This document shows, piece by piece, positions 8,579 to 18,479 of a stretch of 64,000 bases of DNA (its first letter is position 1; every line of letters starts with the position of its first letter). The DNA comes from Acidobacteriaceae bacterium (GTDB lineage Bacteria; Acidobacteriota; Terriglobia; Terriglobales; Acidobacteriaceae), in assembly GCA_003165075.1 (NCBI GenBank), contig PLSM01000108.1:1-64000 (forward strand). The letters run 5' to 3'. Both the position numbers and the translations under genes were made by a program. The notes under the pieces were generated by a model that saw only the letters and a program-made list of their open reading frames with translations, ran no database searches and had not been told where the DNA came from.

Positions 8579-11500
8579 ATGATGGAATTCCACATCTCGC
8601 AAAAGGCGCGTGAGCGGTACCAGTTCGCGGATTTGCTTTTCTCGTATACGGGTAATGTTGTCTTTGCCGATCTGGCTGCCTGCCGCGCCTTTGCTTATCG
8701 AATGAACCAGGTCCGCGAGGTGGACAAGTATCCCGAGCGCGTAGTCCATGCCGGAGCTCTCTTCGCCATGGGCCTCATCGACGAGGCCAGCCATTTGCTC
8801 ATGGAGCGCTACCGGAAACAGCTTGACCCCGAAGTGATGACAGCGGCGCTCGACTGGTTCGCCACACAGGTGGGGTCCCGCGAACTGGATACTTTGCTGG
8901 TAACCTTTGTCGAGCAGTTTCCAGGCTCTACTGTAATGCGGGGTCAGGAGACGCCCCGTGAGTGGCTGGCGGGGAAGACCGACGGCATGCCGCATCGGGC
9001 CGCCGCACTGGAAGAACTGCTGCTGTTGTGGACGGCGAACCGCAACCAGGCGTTCAAGCCATTCGAAGAACTGTTTGAAGAGAAGAGCCTGGCCGAGAAG
9101 ACCGTTTACCGCCTGGTGACGCAAGGGCTTCCCGACTACTTTGCCACTCGTCCGTTGGTGCCCCTTCCAGACGCAGCGCCGGTGAATCTTCTGGATCTGC
9201 TGCGGGCGCCGGCAACAGGAGCACCCAGCTCGTTGGCAGAGCAGCTTACGCTGATCCGGAGATTGTGGAAGCCGCTGCTGGGCGACAGCCTGGAGCGCAT
9301 TTTGCAGATTGCAGGTGAAATTCTGCATGAAGAAGAGCTGGCCATCTGGATGCAGTTCAATCCACCGGCCGCGCAGGCGCGAGCTGCCGCAGAAGCCGCG
9401 GCCAGGCGCCGCCTTGAACGCGGGGAGCAGCAATGGCCATCCGTTGTGAGTCACGCTGACGTGCCGGTGTTTGGCGACCCGGCGCACGAGTACGAGAAGT
9501 TCAGCCCTGACACGGCCTGGATGCCGAACACCGTGCTGATTGCCAAGAGCACCTACGTGTGGCTGGCACAGTTGAGCAAAGAGTATGGGCGGCACATCGG
9601 ACGCCTGGATGAGATTCCCGACGAGGAACTGGCTGCACTGGCACGGCGTGGGCTTAATTCCCTGTGGCTGATCGGGGTGTGGGAGCGCAGCCGCGCGTCG
9701 AAGACGATCAAGCAGCTTTGCGGCAACCGCGACGCCGTAGCCTCAGCGTATTCACTTTACGACTACAAGATTGCCGAGGACCTGGGTGGCGAAGCGGCCT
9801 ACATCAAGCTGCGTGACCGGGCCTATGCGCACGGTATCCGGCTGGCCAGCGACATGGTGCCGAATCATATGGGTATCGATTCGCCCTGGGTGATCGAACA
9901 CCCGGAGTGGTTCATCTCGCGCCCACAGCCGCCGTATCCCGCCTACAGTTTTGAAGGGCCCGATCTCTCCAATGATGGGCGTGTGGAGATCAAGATTGAA
10001 GACCATTACTTCGACCAGAGCGATGCGGCGGTCGTATTCCGCCGCCGGGATCGCACCACGGGCGAGACTCGCTACATTTATCACGGCAACGACGGCACCA
10101 GTTTTCCCTGGAACGATACGGCGCAGCTCGACTATCTGAACCCTGTGGTGCGCGAGCAGATTATTCAGACCATTTTGCACGTAGCGCGGCTGTTCCCGGT
10201 GATCCGTTTCGACGCCGCGATGACGCTGGCCAAGCGCCACTTCCACCGGCTGTGGTTTCCCGGACCCGGAGCCAGCGGAGCCATTCCCTCCCGGGCTGAA
10301 TACAGCATGACTCAAGCTGAATTCAACCAGCACATGCCGCATGAGTTCTGGCGCGAAGTTGTGGACCGGGTCGCAGCCGAGGTGCCGGGCACGCTCTTGC
10401 TGGCTGAAGCTTTCTGGCTTATGGAGGGATATTTCGTACGCACCCTGGGCATGCACCGGGTGTACAACAGCGCGTTCATGGTCATGCTGCGCGATGAAGA
10501 GAACGCCAAGTACCGCTCGGTGATCAAGAATACTCTTGAATTCGATCCGGACATCATGAAGCGGTATGTGAACTTCATGAGCAATCCCGACGAGCGTACG
10601 GCCATCGATCAGTTTGGCAAGGGCGACAAGTGCTTTGGTGTGGCGACGCTGATGGCAACGCTTCCTGGCCTGCCCATGTTCGGACACGGGCAGATCGAGG
10701 GATTCACCGAGAAATACGGCATGGAGTATCAACGGCCCCGCTACGACGAATCGGCAGATCCCTGGCTGGTGGAGCGACATGAGCGCGAGATTGCGCCGCT
10801 GCTGAAAAAGCGGTGGCTCTTTGCCGAGAGCAACAACTTTCTGCTCTACGACTTCTTCGAGGCCTCGGGAGCGGTAGATGAAAATGTCTTTGCCTACTCC
10901 AATCGGAAGGGCAACGCCAGCGCTCTGGTGGTCTATAACAACCGCTACGGTACGGCCCACGGATCGATCGACTTCTCGGCTGCGTATGCCGACAAGGGCA
11001 CGTCGCAATTGCGCCAGCAGCGGCTGAGCGAAGGGCTGGGCCTGGGCCGAAACTCCGGCGCTATCGTCGCATGGCGTGATTCGCTGACCGGGCTGGAGCA
11101 CCTGCGGCGCGCGAATGATCTTGGCGAACACGGCTTGCCGTTGCAGCTGCATGCCTATCAGTGTCATGTTTTTCTTGACTGGCGCGAGGTGTACGCAACA
11201 GCAGAAAAGCCGTGGGACCGGTTATGCGATCAACTGAACGGGCAAGGGGTTCCTAACCTGGAAGACGCAATGGTGAACCTCGAGCTGCAGCCAGTACACC
11301 AAGCATTGCGCTCGCTGCTGGATACAAATCTGGTGCGGCAGCTTGCCGACCTGGCAGAACATCCTCGAGTGGTTGCCGGGGCAGATCGTAAGCACGCCCG
11401 GGAACGCCGCGAATTCTTCGATCTCGCGTGGATCCGGTGCGACGCCTTCTTGCGCGCAGCACAGTCGGCTTACAAGACGCGCAGGGGAGGTGAGATTCAG

Positions 11501-12439
11501 CAGGCTGCCGAGCCGGCAAATCCCAGTCACCTCGGTCCGGCCTTCCATGAACGCCTTCGCGCCGCGATGCGTATCCCCGTGGTGGAAGCGCTGTTCCCGG
11601 CGCCATGGACTGTTGCCGCCCGGCGCGTGGTGCCCAGCCCCAGCCCGCAGCTTACCGCTACGGCAATGTGGGGACCTATCTTCGCGTGGTGCGTGCTGGA
11701 GCTGCTGGCAGAGTCCTTCGACGCAAAGAATCCGGCGCCTGTGGCGCTGGATCTGTTTGACCGCCTGCGGCTGCGCGAGCCGTTTGCACAAGCCTTCGAT
11801 GCACTTGGATTCGAGGGCGAGGCGGGTTGGCGTGCGGCGGCGCGCATCAAGGTTGTGTTGCTCGCTGAAGCCGGTGTGGGCAAAGCCAGCGAACCGAACA
11901 CGCAGCCGTCGTCCGATCTTGAAGCGCCCTTCATCAAAGAGGAAACAACGGCGGCAAAGGCATCCACAGCGCAGGCTAGTCCGGGGACACCGGAACCTGC
12001 AAATGTGCAAGATGCACAAACCGGCGAAGAGCGCGTGGCCCTCGCGGCCGGCCTGTGGCTTGATCCGGACGTGCGATGGCTCACCGGCGTGCATGAGGCG
12101 GGGGGACATACCTACCTGGTGAGCGAGCCGTATGAAGAACTTCTCTGGTGGCTGCTGATGCCGTCGCTGCTTCGTCTTGCGGGCGAGGCTTCTCCCCGTC
12201 CGGAGTCTGCGCAGCAGATGAGCAGGACAGTGGAAGAAGCTCTGGCGACAGCGGCCGCGGCAAAGTACCGAGTGGATGCTTTCCTCGATGGAGCCGAGCC
12301 GCCTGCACCGGAAGAGATATACCAGGGACGCGAGACCGACGCTGTTCCAACTGTTGAGGCGAAGTCTGGGAAGGTCCTCGTTGAGTCGCCATCCAGCCCT
12401 GAGGCCAGCGCAGACGAAGCTGTCACGCCAAAGGAATAG
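8579..12439 (+). CDS. Giant alpha-amylase-family (GH13) protein, 1286 aa
   Basis: A 1286-aa protein with a GH13 catalytic barrel at about residues 320-770. Visible motifs are region I DMVPNHM, region II IRFDAAM (nucleophile Asp near residue 543), region III LLLAEAFW (acid/base Glu near 609), and a region IV-like SNPDER. The first 310 residues are helical and match no domain I recognise. The C-terminal 500 residues hold more unassigned sequence and a Glu/Ala/Ser-rich tail. There is no signal peptide, so it should act in the cytoplasm on alpha-glucans or trehalose/maltose derivatives. ATG 8582 is an alternative start. It is more than twice the length of a standard amylase. Confidence 0.8.
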   Translation: MMEFHISQKARERYQFADLLFSYTGNVVFADLAACRAFAYRMNQVREVDKYPERVVHAGALFAMGLIDEASHLLMERYRKQLDPEVMTAALDWFATQVGSRELDTLLVTFVEQFPGSTVMRGQETPREWLAGKTDGMPHRAAALEELLLLWTANRNQAFKPFEELFEEKSLAEKTVYRLVTQGLPDYFATRPLVPLPDAAPVNLLDLLRAPATGAPSSLAEQLTLIRRLWKPLLGDSLERILQIAGEILHEEELAIWMQFNPPAAQARAAAEAAARRRLERGEQQWPSVVSHADVPVFGDPAHEYEKFSPDTAWMPNTVLIAKSTYVWLAQLSKEYGRHIGRLDEIPDEELAALARRGLNSLWLIGVWERSRASKTIKQLCGNRDAVASAYSLYDYKIAEDLGGEAAYIKLRDRAYAHGIRLASDMVPNHMGIDSPWVIEHPEWFISRPQPPYPAYSFEGPDLSNDGRVEIKIEDHYFDQSDAAVVFRRRDRTTGETRYIYHGNDGTSFPWNDTAQLDYLNPVVREQIIQTILHVARLFPVIRFDAAMTLAKRHFHRLWFPGPGASGAIPSRAEYSMTQAEFNQHMPHEFWREVVDRVAAEVPGTLLLAEAFWLMEGYFVRTLGMHRVYNSAFMVMLRDEENAKYRSVIKNTLEFDPDIMKRYVNFMSNPDERTAIDQFGKGDKCFGVATLMATLPGLPMFGHGQIEGFTEKYGMEYQRPRYDESADPWLVERHEREIAPLLKKRWLFAESNNFLLYDFFEASGAVDENVFAYSNRKGNASALVVYNNRYGTAHGSIDFSAAYADKGTSQLRQQRLSEGLGLGRNSGAIVAWRDSLTGLEHLRRANDLGEHGLPLQLHAYQCHVFLDWREVYATAEKPWDRLCDQLNGQGVPNLEDAMVNLELQPVHQALRSLLDTNLVRQLADLAEHPRVVAGADRKHARERREFFDLAWIRCDAFLRAAQSAYKTRRGGEIQQAAEPANPSHLGPAFHERLRAAMRIPVVEALFPAPWTVAARRVVPSPSPQLTATAMWGPIFAWCVLELLAESFDAKNPAPVALDLFDRLRLREPFAQAFDALGFEGEAGWRAAARIKVVLLAEAGVGKASEPNTQPSSDLEAPFIKEETTAAKASTAQASPGTPEPANVQDAQTGEERVALAAGLWLDPDVRWLTGVHEAGGHTYLVSEPYEELLWWLLMPSLLRLAGEASPRPESAQQMSRTVEEALATAAAAKYRVDAFLDGAEPPAPEEIYQGRETDAVPTVEAKSGKVLVESPSSPEASADEAVTPKE

Positions 12440-12530
12440 CGGCGAATCGAGGCCCTCCGCGGAGTAGGCCTGTTGGCCACTGCGGCCACCCCAGCGACGA
12501 AGAGTTGACTCTGGGGTCCGGCTGACCGCG

Positions 12531-14339
12531 TCAGAAGTTCGGCGGATGCTCACCTGCCACGCCGAATGCATTCTCCAGCGCCAGGCCGGCTTGCGCCATC
12601 GTTCCCTCGTCAAAGAGGCGTCCGATGAGCGTAATGCCGTGGGGTACTCGGCGGGGCGGAGAGAACTTGGGCAGCGGATGCTGCGGGTCGGGTGCCCAGT
12701 CGCTGCGCGCCTCCGCGACCTCGACAAATCCCGCACGGAGCGTGAGTGACGGATGACCGGTGAAATTCGTGATCACCAGCATCTCGTCCCGCAAGGATGG
12801 AACCAGGAGCAGGTCAACATCGGACAAGACCCGGGCCATCTCCTGCGCTACCTTGCGCCGTAGCCGGTCTGCCTGCACAAAATCGACAGCAGAAAGAAAT
12901 CTCGCTTGGCGAAACGAGTTGGGCCACGCGTCGGGCACCTGTGCTTTCAATTTGTCGACGCCGTGGCTCAGGGTCAGCTCTTCAAAGGCAGCCGCTGCCT
13001 CGGCAAAAAGAATGAGATAAAGCGAGTCATAGGGCCAATCGGGGATGGAGACTTCGACAGGCGTCATGCCGGCCTTCTTCACCGCTTCGAGCGATGCGCG
13101 GTCCACGTCGGTTGCGGGGCTCTCCTTCATCCAGGCAGGGAAGTATCCAACCCGCAGCCCGGCAACGCCCGCGCCTGCATCGAATGCCAGCGCGCTGGGA
13201 ACGCTGGCCGCATCGCCGGCGTCCGGTCCGGAGATCGCGTTCAGCACCAGCATCGTGTCCTCCACACTGCGCGCCATGGGGCCCAGCTTGTCGAGTGACC
13301 AGCACAGTGTCATGGCTCCCGTTCGCGCAACGCGGCCATATGTGGGCCGCAGGCCCGTGATGCCGCAACGCATAGAAGGGCTCACGATGCTGCCGCCGGT
13401 TTCACTTCCAATGGCAAAGCCCACCAGCCCTGCCGCGACCGCAGAGCCGGGCCCCGCACTCGATCCCGAGGAGCCTTCCTCCAGCAGCCATGGATTCATG
13501 GTCTGGCCGCCGAACCAGACGTCATTCAGCGCCAACGCGCCCATGCTCAACTTGGCTAGCAGCACGGCCCCTGCGGCATTCAGCCGTTCCACGACTGCGC
13601 TGTTTGCCGTGGGAATGCGGTCCTTGTAGGGCTCTGCGCCATAAGTGGTGGGAATGTTGGCTGTATCGAGCAGGTCCTTCGCGCCCCAAGGGATGCCATG
13701 CAATGGGCCGCGATAGTGTCCGGCGGCAATCTCCGCATCGGCGCGGCGTGCCTGTTCGAGCGCGTGCTCGCGAGTAAGGGTGATGACGCAACGCAGTTGC
13801 GGGTCGAAGCGCTCGATACGCCGAAGATAAATCTCCGTAAGTTGTTCCGACGTGAGTGCGCAGCTCTCAATCCAGCGGGAAAGCTGGGCAATGGGGGCGA
13901 AGGCAATCTCGTTCTCATTCGCTGGCACTGGCTCATGCTTGTCGGCGTTGCGCACGAAGCGTACCGCGGACGGTTCACTTTTGACAATACCGGGCAGAGT
14001 TGGATTCCACAGCGTAGCTGGCGCAAGGCCCGGCTCCAGGGCCAGTTTGCGCGGCCCCACTCTGCGCTCATAAAGTGGCGCCATTTGCATCCGCCAGTTC
14101 CCCGCGGCCTGGGCGCGATCGACAGCCGTCATCTCCACCTGCACCAGCTTTTCAGCTTCCTGAATGGTGGCGGGAGTCACCTCCGGTCCTACAGGCGGGG
14201 CAGTGCCGAATGCCGGCGGCGCGCCAGGAGGCAAGTTCTCATTTTGGCTTCCAGGGGTCTGGACGGCTGTGGCCGGCAGAGCAGCTCCGAGCACTGCAAG
14301 AGAGGTGTAAGTGAGAAAATCTCTTCGCGAACCTGGCAT
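12531..14339 (-). CDS. Tat-exported amidase (amidase-signature family)
   Basis: A 602-aa protein with an N-terminal twin-arginine signal (GSRRDFLTYTSLAVLGAALP) and the amidase-signature core. The catalytic Ser-cisSer-Lys elements are visible: Lys in PWGAKDLLDT, the cis-Ser and neighbours in EEGSSGSSAGPG, and the nucleophile in SETGGSIVSPS. It probably hydrolyses an amide substrate in the periplasm; the substrate is unknown. It is transcribed alone, convergent with the GH13 gene and divergent from accA. Confidence 0.88.
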   Translation of the reverse strand: MPGSRRDFLTYTSLAVLGAALPATAVQTPGSQNENLPPGAPPAFGTAPPVGPEVTPATIQEAEKLVQVEMTAVDRAQAAGNWRMQMAPLYERRVGPRKLALEPGLAPATLWNPTLPGIVKSEPSAVRFVRNADKHEPVPANENEIAFAPIAQLSRWIESCALTSEQLTEIYLRRIERFDPQLRCVITLTREHALEQARRADAEIAAGHYRGPLHGIPWGAKDLLDTANIPTTYGAEPYKDRIPTANSAVVERLNAAGAVLLAKLSMGALALNDVWFGGQTMNPWLLEEGSSGSSAGPGSAVAAGLVGFAIGSETGGSIVSPSMRCGITGLRPTYGRVARTGAMTLCWSLDKLGPMARSVEDTMLVLNAISGPDAGDAASVPSALAFDAGAGVAGLRVGYFPAWMKESPATDVDRASLEAVKKAGMTPVEVSIPDWPYDSLYLILFAEAAAAFEELTLSHGVDKLKAQVPDAWPNSFRQARFLSAVDFVQADRLRRKVAQEMARVLSDVDLLLVPSLRDEMLVITNFTGHPSLTLRAGFVEVAEARSDWAPDPQHPLPKFSPPRRVPHGITLIGRLFDEGTMAQAGLALENAFGVAGEHPPNF

Positions 14340-14598
14340 AATCCCTTTCAGTGAAACGTGATGTCGCCCGGCTGATCAAGCTAGAAGAAATATACAATCG
14401 GCGCTCGGCAGGGCTTCGATTTCACCCTCAATCGAAGAGCTCTTTGCCATGCGGAACCGGCGCATCTGGCGATTTCTGGAGGCGAGAGCCACGGCCATCT
14501 CTGTTTTAGATTTGTCCCCAGCGCCCGGGACCCGTAGAATCAGCATTGTGAGGCAGGCCGGAGTTTACAGGTCCGGTTCGACGCTGCGCCAGGTATAG

Positions 14599-15444
14599 AT
14601 GAGCGAACACACAACAGGGACTCCTCAGGAGGCGCAGATGGATTCGTCTGCGTGGAGCAGAATCGAGAAGGCGCGCCATCCCCAGCGTCCTTATCCCATG
14701 GACTTTATCGAGCGGATCTTTACAGATTTCAGCGAGATTCACGGGGATCGTGCCTTCGGCGACGACGAGGCGGTGGCGTGCGGTATGGCGCGGCTGGCCG
14801 GCGAAGAAGTGCTGGTGATCGGCAACCGCAAAGGCGGGACCACGAAGGAGAGGGTTCGCCGGAATTTCGGCATGCCCCATCCCGAGGGCTATCGAAAGGC
14901 GTTGCGCGCAATGAAGCTTGCCGAGAAGTTTGGCCGGCCGATTGTGAGTCTCATTGACCTGCCGGGAGCTTACCCCGGGCTGGGTGCTGAGGAGCGCGGC
15001 CAGGCCGAAGCGATCGCGCGCAACCTCCGTGAGATGTCCCGTCTGCGCGTGCCCACAATTTCGGTCATAAGCGGCGAGGGCGGATCGGGCGGAGCACTGG
15101 CGCTGGCCGTAAGCGACCGGGTGCTGATTCTTGAAAACGCTCTCTATTTTGTGATTACGCCTGAGTCCTGCGCGGCCATCATGTGGCGCGACGCCGCGCA
15201 CAAGCAACTGGCCGCCGAGGCAATGCGTATCTCCGCGCCCGAGGTTGCCGCCGTGGGCTGTGTGGATGAGATCATCACGGAGCCGGAAGGCGGCGCGCAT
15301 CTCGATCCCGAAGCGGGAGCAGGATTGCTGGGCCAGGCTCTGCAAAGGCATCTGGCCGAGCTGAAGGCCATGCCGGTTGAAACGCTGGTCGCCGCACGCC
15401 AGGATAAGTTTCGCAAAATCGCGCAATTTTATACGGAAGGTTAA
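14599..15444 (+). CDS. accA: Acetyl-CoA carboxylase carboxyltransferase subunit alpha
   Basis: 281 aa. It forms the alpha part of the carboxyltransferase that moves the carboxyl group from biotin to acetyl-CoA, giving malonyl-CoA for fatty-acid synthesis. The family motifs are present: ARHPQRPYPMDFIERIF, GDRAFGDDEAVACG, GRPIVSLIDLPGAYPG, GEGGSGGALALAVSDRV and TPESCAAIMW. It is shorter than E. coli AccA (about 319 aa) because the N-terminal helical segment is reduced. ATG 14641 (MDSSAW) is an alternative start. accD is not in the window. Confidence 0.93.
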   Translation: MSEHTTGTPQEAQMDSSAWSRIEKARHPQRPYPMDFIERIFTDFSEIHGDRAFGDDEAVACGMARLAGEEVLVIGNRKGGTTKERVRRNFGMPHPEGYRKALRAMKLAEKFGRPIVSLIDLPGAYPGLGAEERGQAEAIARNLREMSRLRVPTISVISGEGGSGGALALAVSDRVLILENALYFVITPESCAAIMWRDAAHKQLAAEAMRISAPEVAAVGCVDEIITEPEGGAHLDPEAGAGLLGQALQRHLAELKAMPVETLVAARQDKFRKIAQFYTEG

Positions 15445-15601
15445 CTCTAGTGATACATCGGCAGGCGGTTGAGGTTTGCGGTGTACGTAGAGTTTCAGGG
15501 TCACGCCGGCGCGGCTGCGCCCTTTCGTCGCGCGGCTACGTCAGGATGGAGATGGTGAGAGCCTGCGCCATCACGGATTCTGGTGCCGCCGGGGGCTGCC
15601 G

Positions 15602-16633
15602 ATGAGTTCTGATGCGCCGCGTGGCAGCCGGATCCGCTCCTATGCGGAGTTTGTGGCTGCAGTCCTATATTTTTTTCTTGCCCGGTCCCTCGCTCACCGT
15701 GGAGCGGCTGGCTTGGCCGGTGATTCCTGGTCGCCCTTGATCGAGCAAGCCATGCTGGCATTCCTGCTGGTGCTGGGGTTTGCGAGCTTTGGATTCTTCT
15801 TCGACCGTCAGCAGCATCCGGTACGCGAGCAAGGACTGCCGCTGCGCTCGGGTTGGCAGCGAGAAGCCGGACTGGGCTTGGCCCTGGGCTGGGCAATCGC
15901 CGTGGTATGCGTCCTGCCACTCACTTTGGCTGGCGGCATCGCCATCGTTCTCTCCACGCAGCTTTCATCCTGGGGATGGTTTCTGGCCGACCTGGCATTC
16001 TTCGCTCTGGCCGCTCTGGCTGAGGAAGTGGCCTTTCGCGGTTACGGATTTCAGCGCTTTTCCCAAAGTGTTGGCCCAATTGGAGCTACGCTGGGGTTTG
16101 CCGCGTTCTACGCCATTGTGCAGGCCATGCGGCCGGGCTCAAGCAATGCCAGCCTGGCTGTTTCGTTGATGTTTACCGTGGTGCTTTCCACGGCCTACCT
16201 GCGCACCCGGGCGCTTTGGGTGAGCTGGGGGTTGAATTTTGCCTGGAAGGCCAGCCGCGCACTGATCTTCGGGCTCGCGGTCAGCGGTGTGAACAGCCAT
16301 TCCCCGGTAGTTGAAGGCGACCCTATGGGTTCGTTCTGGCTTACCGGCGGAGGTTTCGGACTCGACGGAAGCTGGGTAGCCTTTGTCGTTCTTCTTCTCT
16401 CCATTCCAGTGGTTTTCCGCGTCACGCGCGATTTGGATTTCCTCCATAATGCGCCTGTGATTGTGCCGGGCGGAGTCCCGGTGGATCTGGATGCTGCCGC
16501 ACGGAGCCAACATGAGTCCGCAATGGGGCCAGCTGAGCCGGCGGCGACCCCCCTGGTGCAGATTATTCCCGCCTCGCCGCCGTCCGCCCTGCCGGGCGAG
16601 ACACAGGCAGAACGGTCGGACCATTCGCGGTAA
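15602..16633 (+). CDS. CPBP (Abi) family membrane protein with degenerate protease motifs
   Basis: A 343-aa polytopic membrane protein. Motif 1 of CPBP intramembrane endopeptidases is present as EEVAFRGYGF (EExxxR). The expected motif-2 FxxxH appears as FYAIVQA, with Gln where His is usual. The motif-3 HxxxN/W region reads GLNFAWKAS, lacking the His and the second Asn. The C-terminus is a Pro/Ala-rich cytosolic tail. In this family Glu and His residues serve the protease activity, so this copy may be inactive or have another role. It sits 157 bases after accA. Confidence 0.75.
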   Translation: MSSDAPRGSRIRSYAEFVAAVLYFFLARSLAHRGAAGLAGDSWSPLIEQAMLAFLLVLGFASFGFFFDRQQHPVREQGLPLRSGWQREAGLGLALGWAIAVVCVLPLTLAGGIAIVLSTQLSSWGWFLADLAFFALAALAEEVAFRGYGFQRFSQSVGPIGATLGFAAFYAIVQAMRPGSSNASLAVSLMFTVVLSTAYLRTRALWVSWGLNFAWKASRALIFGLAVSGVNSHSPVVEGDPMGSFWLTGGGFGLDGSWVAFVVLLLSIPVVFRVTRDLDFLHNAPVIVPGGVPVDLDAAARSQHESAMGPAEPAATPLVQIIPASPPSALPGETQAERSDHSR

Positions 16634-16749
16634 CGCATCTCCGGCGCGCCGCATCCTAGTTCACTATGGCCCGTTCGAGACGGACTTGGGATTCCGCTTG
16701 TACATAGACACTGTTTGCGCGATGCTTGAAACAGACATGGGAGGATCCC

Positions 16750-18132
16750 ATGAAAAGGTCACCCCAGCCTTACGCCACGCAGCCAACGCCTGAAGGGCTG
16801 GCAATGGCTTCTGCGATGAGCAGATTGCGACACCTCGCGGTATGGTGTGCGCTGGCCGCTCTTGTGGCGGCAGTCACAGCCACCGCACAAGTCATCGTCA
16901 TCGACAAGAATGGGAATGCCAGCACCAGCACGGGCCAAGGCACTACAACAAGCTACGTGGACCGGCGCTACGCTCAAATTGAGCCTACAAAAGTGGTGTT
17001 GACCCAGTCCGTGCTGGATGCGAAAACGCGGTTGGATCTCATCCGAGCAATGCAGGCCGAGCAGGGCTTTGCCATGCGCCCATTCCCGCGCGGCGGCAAG
17101 GGGTTAACCCTCGCTGCCAACGGTAAGCTGGAGCCCGCCGGAGAAGCCTATCTGAACATGGTGACCAGCCAGGGGCTGAGCGCCAAGCCCGGCGATCGCC
17201 TGGCCGTGACCGATATCAAGTTCGACCACACAAAAATACTCTTTGATCTGAATGGCGGCCCGTTCAAGAAACACCGCTTTCTTCGCCACATCGAAATCGG
17301 CTCCGGGCCGTACACCAACCCCGTCGTTCAAGATGACGACGAGGATCTGGTTGGCGCGCGGTTGACCCTTACCTTTCACGACCATGTGCCGGAGTTGACC
17401 GCCGCGCAGGTCAAGGCATTGCTGGCCCCGCTGATCTCCTTTGACGTGAAGACGCCTGTGCAGGCCTTTACCGATACGCTGCCGCCGATGCTCAAGCAGG
17501 CGATTCTGGACCACCATGTGCTGGTCGGTATGACCACGGATATGGTGCTGTTCGCCAAGGGTCAGCCGGACGACAAGTCGCGGGAGATGGACGGGTTGAT
17601 GCCCTTTGAGGAGTGGATCTATGGTCGGCCGCCCAAGGACGTGGAGTTTGTGCGCATCAATGGCAACCGCGTGATTCGCGTGGAGATTGCCAAAATTGGC
17701 GAGCCGCCGGTCGTCTTTACGCGCGATGAGGTGGAAGGGATGATGCGAACCGACGGCACGCCGCTCACGCCGCCGAATGCTGATCCCAAGCCGCACACCA
17801 TTGAATTGGGCGATGTGCAGCGCAATCAGGATAAGCAGGCGCCGGCTCCGCCGCCCAGCCTGCGCAATCCCGGCGAGGAGTTGCCCAGAGACAAAACCCC
17901 GAATACTGAGGTGATGAAGCCGGTGCAATTCCCTAAGCAGAAGCCGGATGATCAACCCGTCGCTCATCAAGGAACTCAGCCCGCCGCAACGCAGCCGACC
18001 GGCCAGTCCACGGCTCCATCTACGGCCTCGGGCAATGCGCAGCCCGCGCCTGCGGATTCTTCGCAACCTGCCCCAACCCCGGCTCCCGCAAAGCCCGCGA
18101 CTCCCGACGAGGACGAGAGCCAGCGCCACTGA
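16750..18132 (+). CDS. Exported protein of unknown function, Pro/Ala-rich C-terminus
   Basis: About 460 aa from ATG 16750, which has GGGAGG about six bases upstream; the ORF track start (TTG 16726) is less likely. A hydrophobic segment (LAVWCALAALVAAVTATAQ) near residue 30 suggests a signal peptide or membrane anchor. I do not recognise the central 300 residues. The last 110 residues are low-complexity (Pro, Ala, Gln, Thr, Ser), resembling a wall-spanning or linker tail. It is followed by a separate small zinc-ribbon gene. Confidence 0.7.
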   Translation: MKRSPQPYATQPTPEGLAMASAMSRLRHLAVWCALAALVAAVTATAQVIVIDKNGNASTSTGQGTTTSYVDRRYAQIEPTKVVLTQSVLDAKTRLDLIRAMQAEQGFAMRPFPRGGKGLTLAANGKLEPAGEAYLNMVTSQGLSAKPGDRLAVTDIKFDHTKILFDLNGGPFKKHRFLRHIEIGSGPYTNPVVQDDDEDLVGARLTLTFHDHVPELTAAQVKALLAPLISFDVKTPVQAFTDTLPPMLKQAILDHHVLVGMTTDMVLFAKGQPDDKSREMDGLMPFEEWIYGRPPKDVEFVRINGNRVIRVEIAKIGEPPVVFTRDEVEGMMRTDGTPLTPPNADPKPHTIELGDVQRNQDKQAPAPPPSLRNPGEELPRDKTPNTEVMKPVQFPKQKPDDQPVAHQGTQPAATQPTGQSTAPSTASGNAQPAPADSSQPAPTPAPAKPATPDEDESQRH

Positions 18133-18299
18133 AGCCATCCAGTCCGCGTTGATGTAGACTGAGGGGAGCGAGTCCCGCTGCCTCCACGCAAATTTGTCGC
18201 AGCTTGAGGTGAGCGAATGACCGCGCCGTTGAAGCCGCGTGCACGATTGTTTGCCCGTGCGAGCAGAGACACCCCAAAGAAGGAGAACCACCAGAACCG

Positions 18300-18479
18300 A
18301 TGGCCAAGATTGCCAAAACAGGTGACCGCAAGAAGGTAATGGACACGACGAAGTCTACTGACTGTCCCAAGTGCAGCAAGCCGACGCGCATCGTCAAGCG
18401 TGTAAAGGACCGCGAGCGCGGTATCCCCGGCGGAGTCTATATCTCGTGTTCAGTGTGCGATTTCTACGAGAAACTTTAA
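18300..18479 (+). CDS. Small zinc-ribbon protein (59 aa)
   Basis: Too short for the ORF track. It reads MAKIAKTGDRKK..., then a CPKC knuckle, a basic stretch with GIPGG, and a second knuckle CSVC, ending FYEKL. Two CxxC pairs about 30 residues apart predict one bound zinc. AAGGAG lies 16 bases upstream, further than ideal. The high Lys/Arg content suggests a nucleic-acid or ribosome-associated role, but no family is recognised. Its stop overlaps the stop of pyrF on the other strand. Confidence 0.65.
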   Translation: MAKIAKTGDRKKVMDTTKSTDCPKCSKPTRIVKRVKDRERGIPGGVYISCSVCDFYEKL

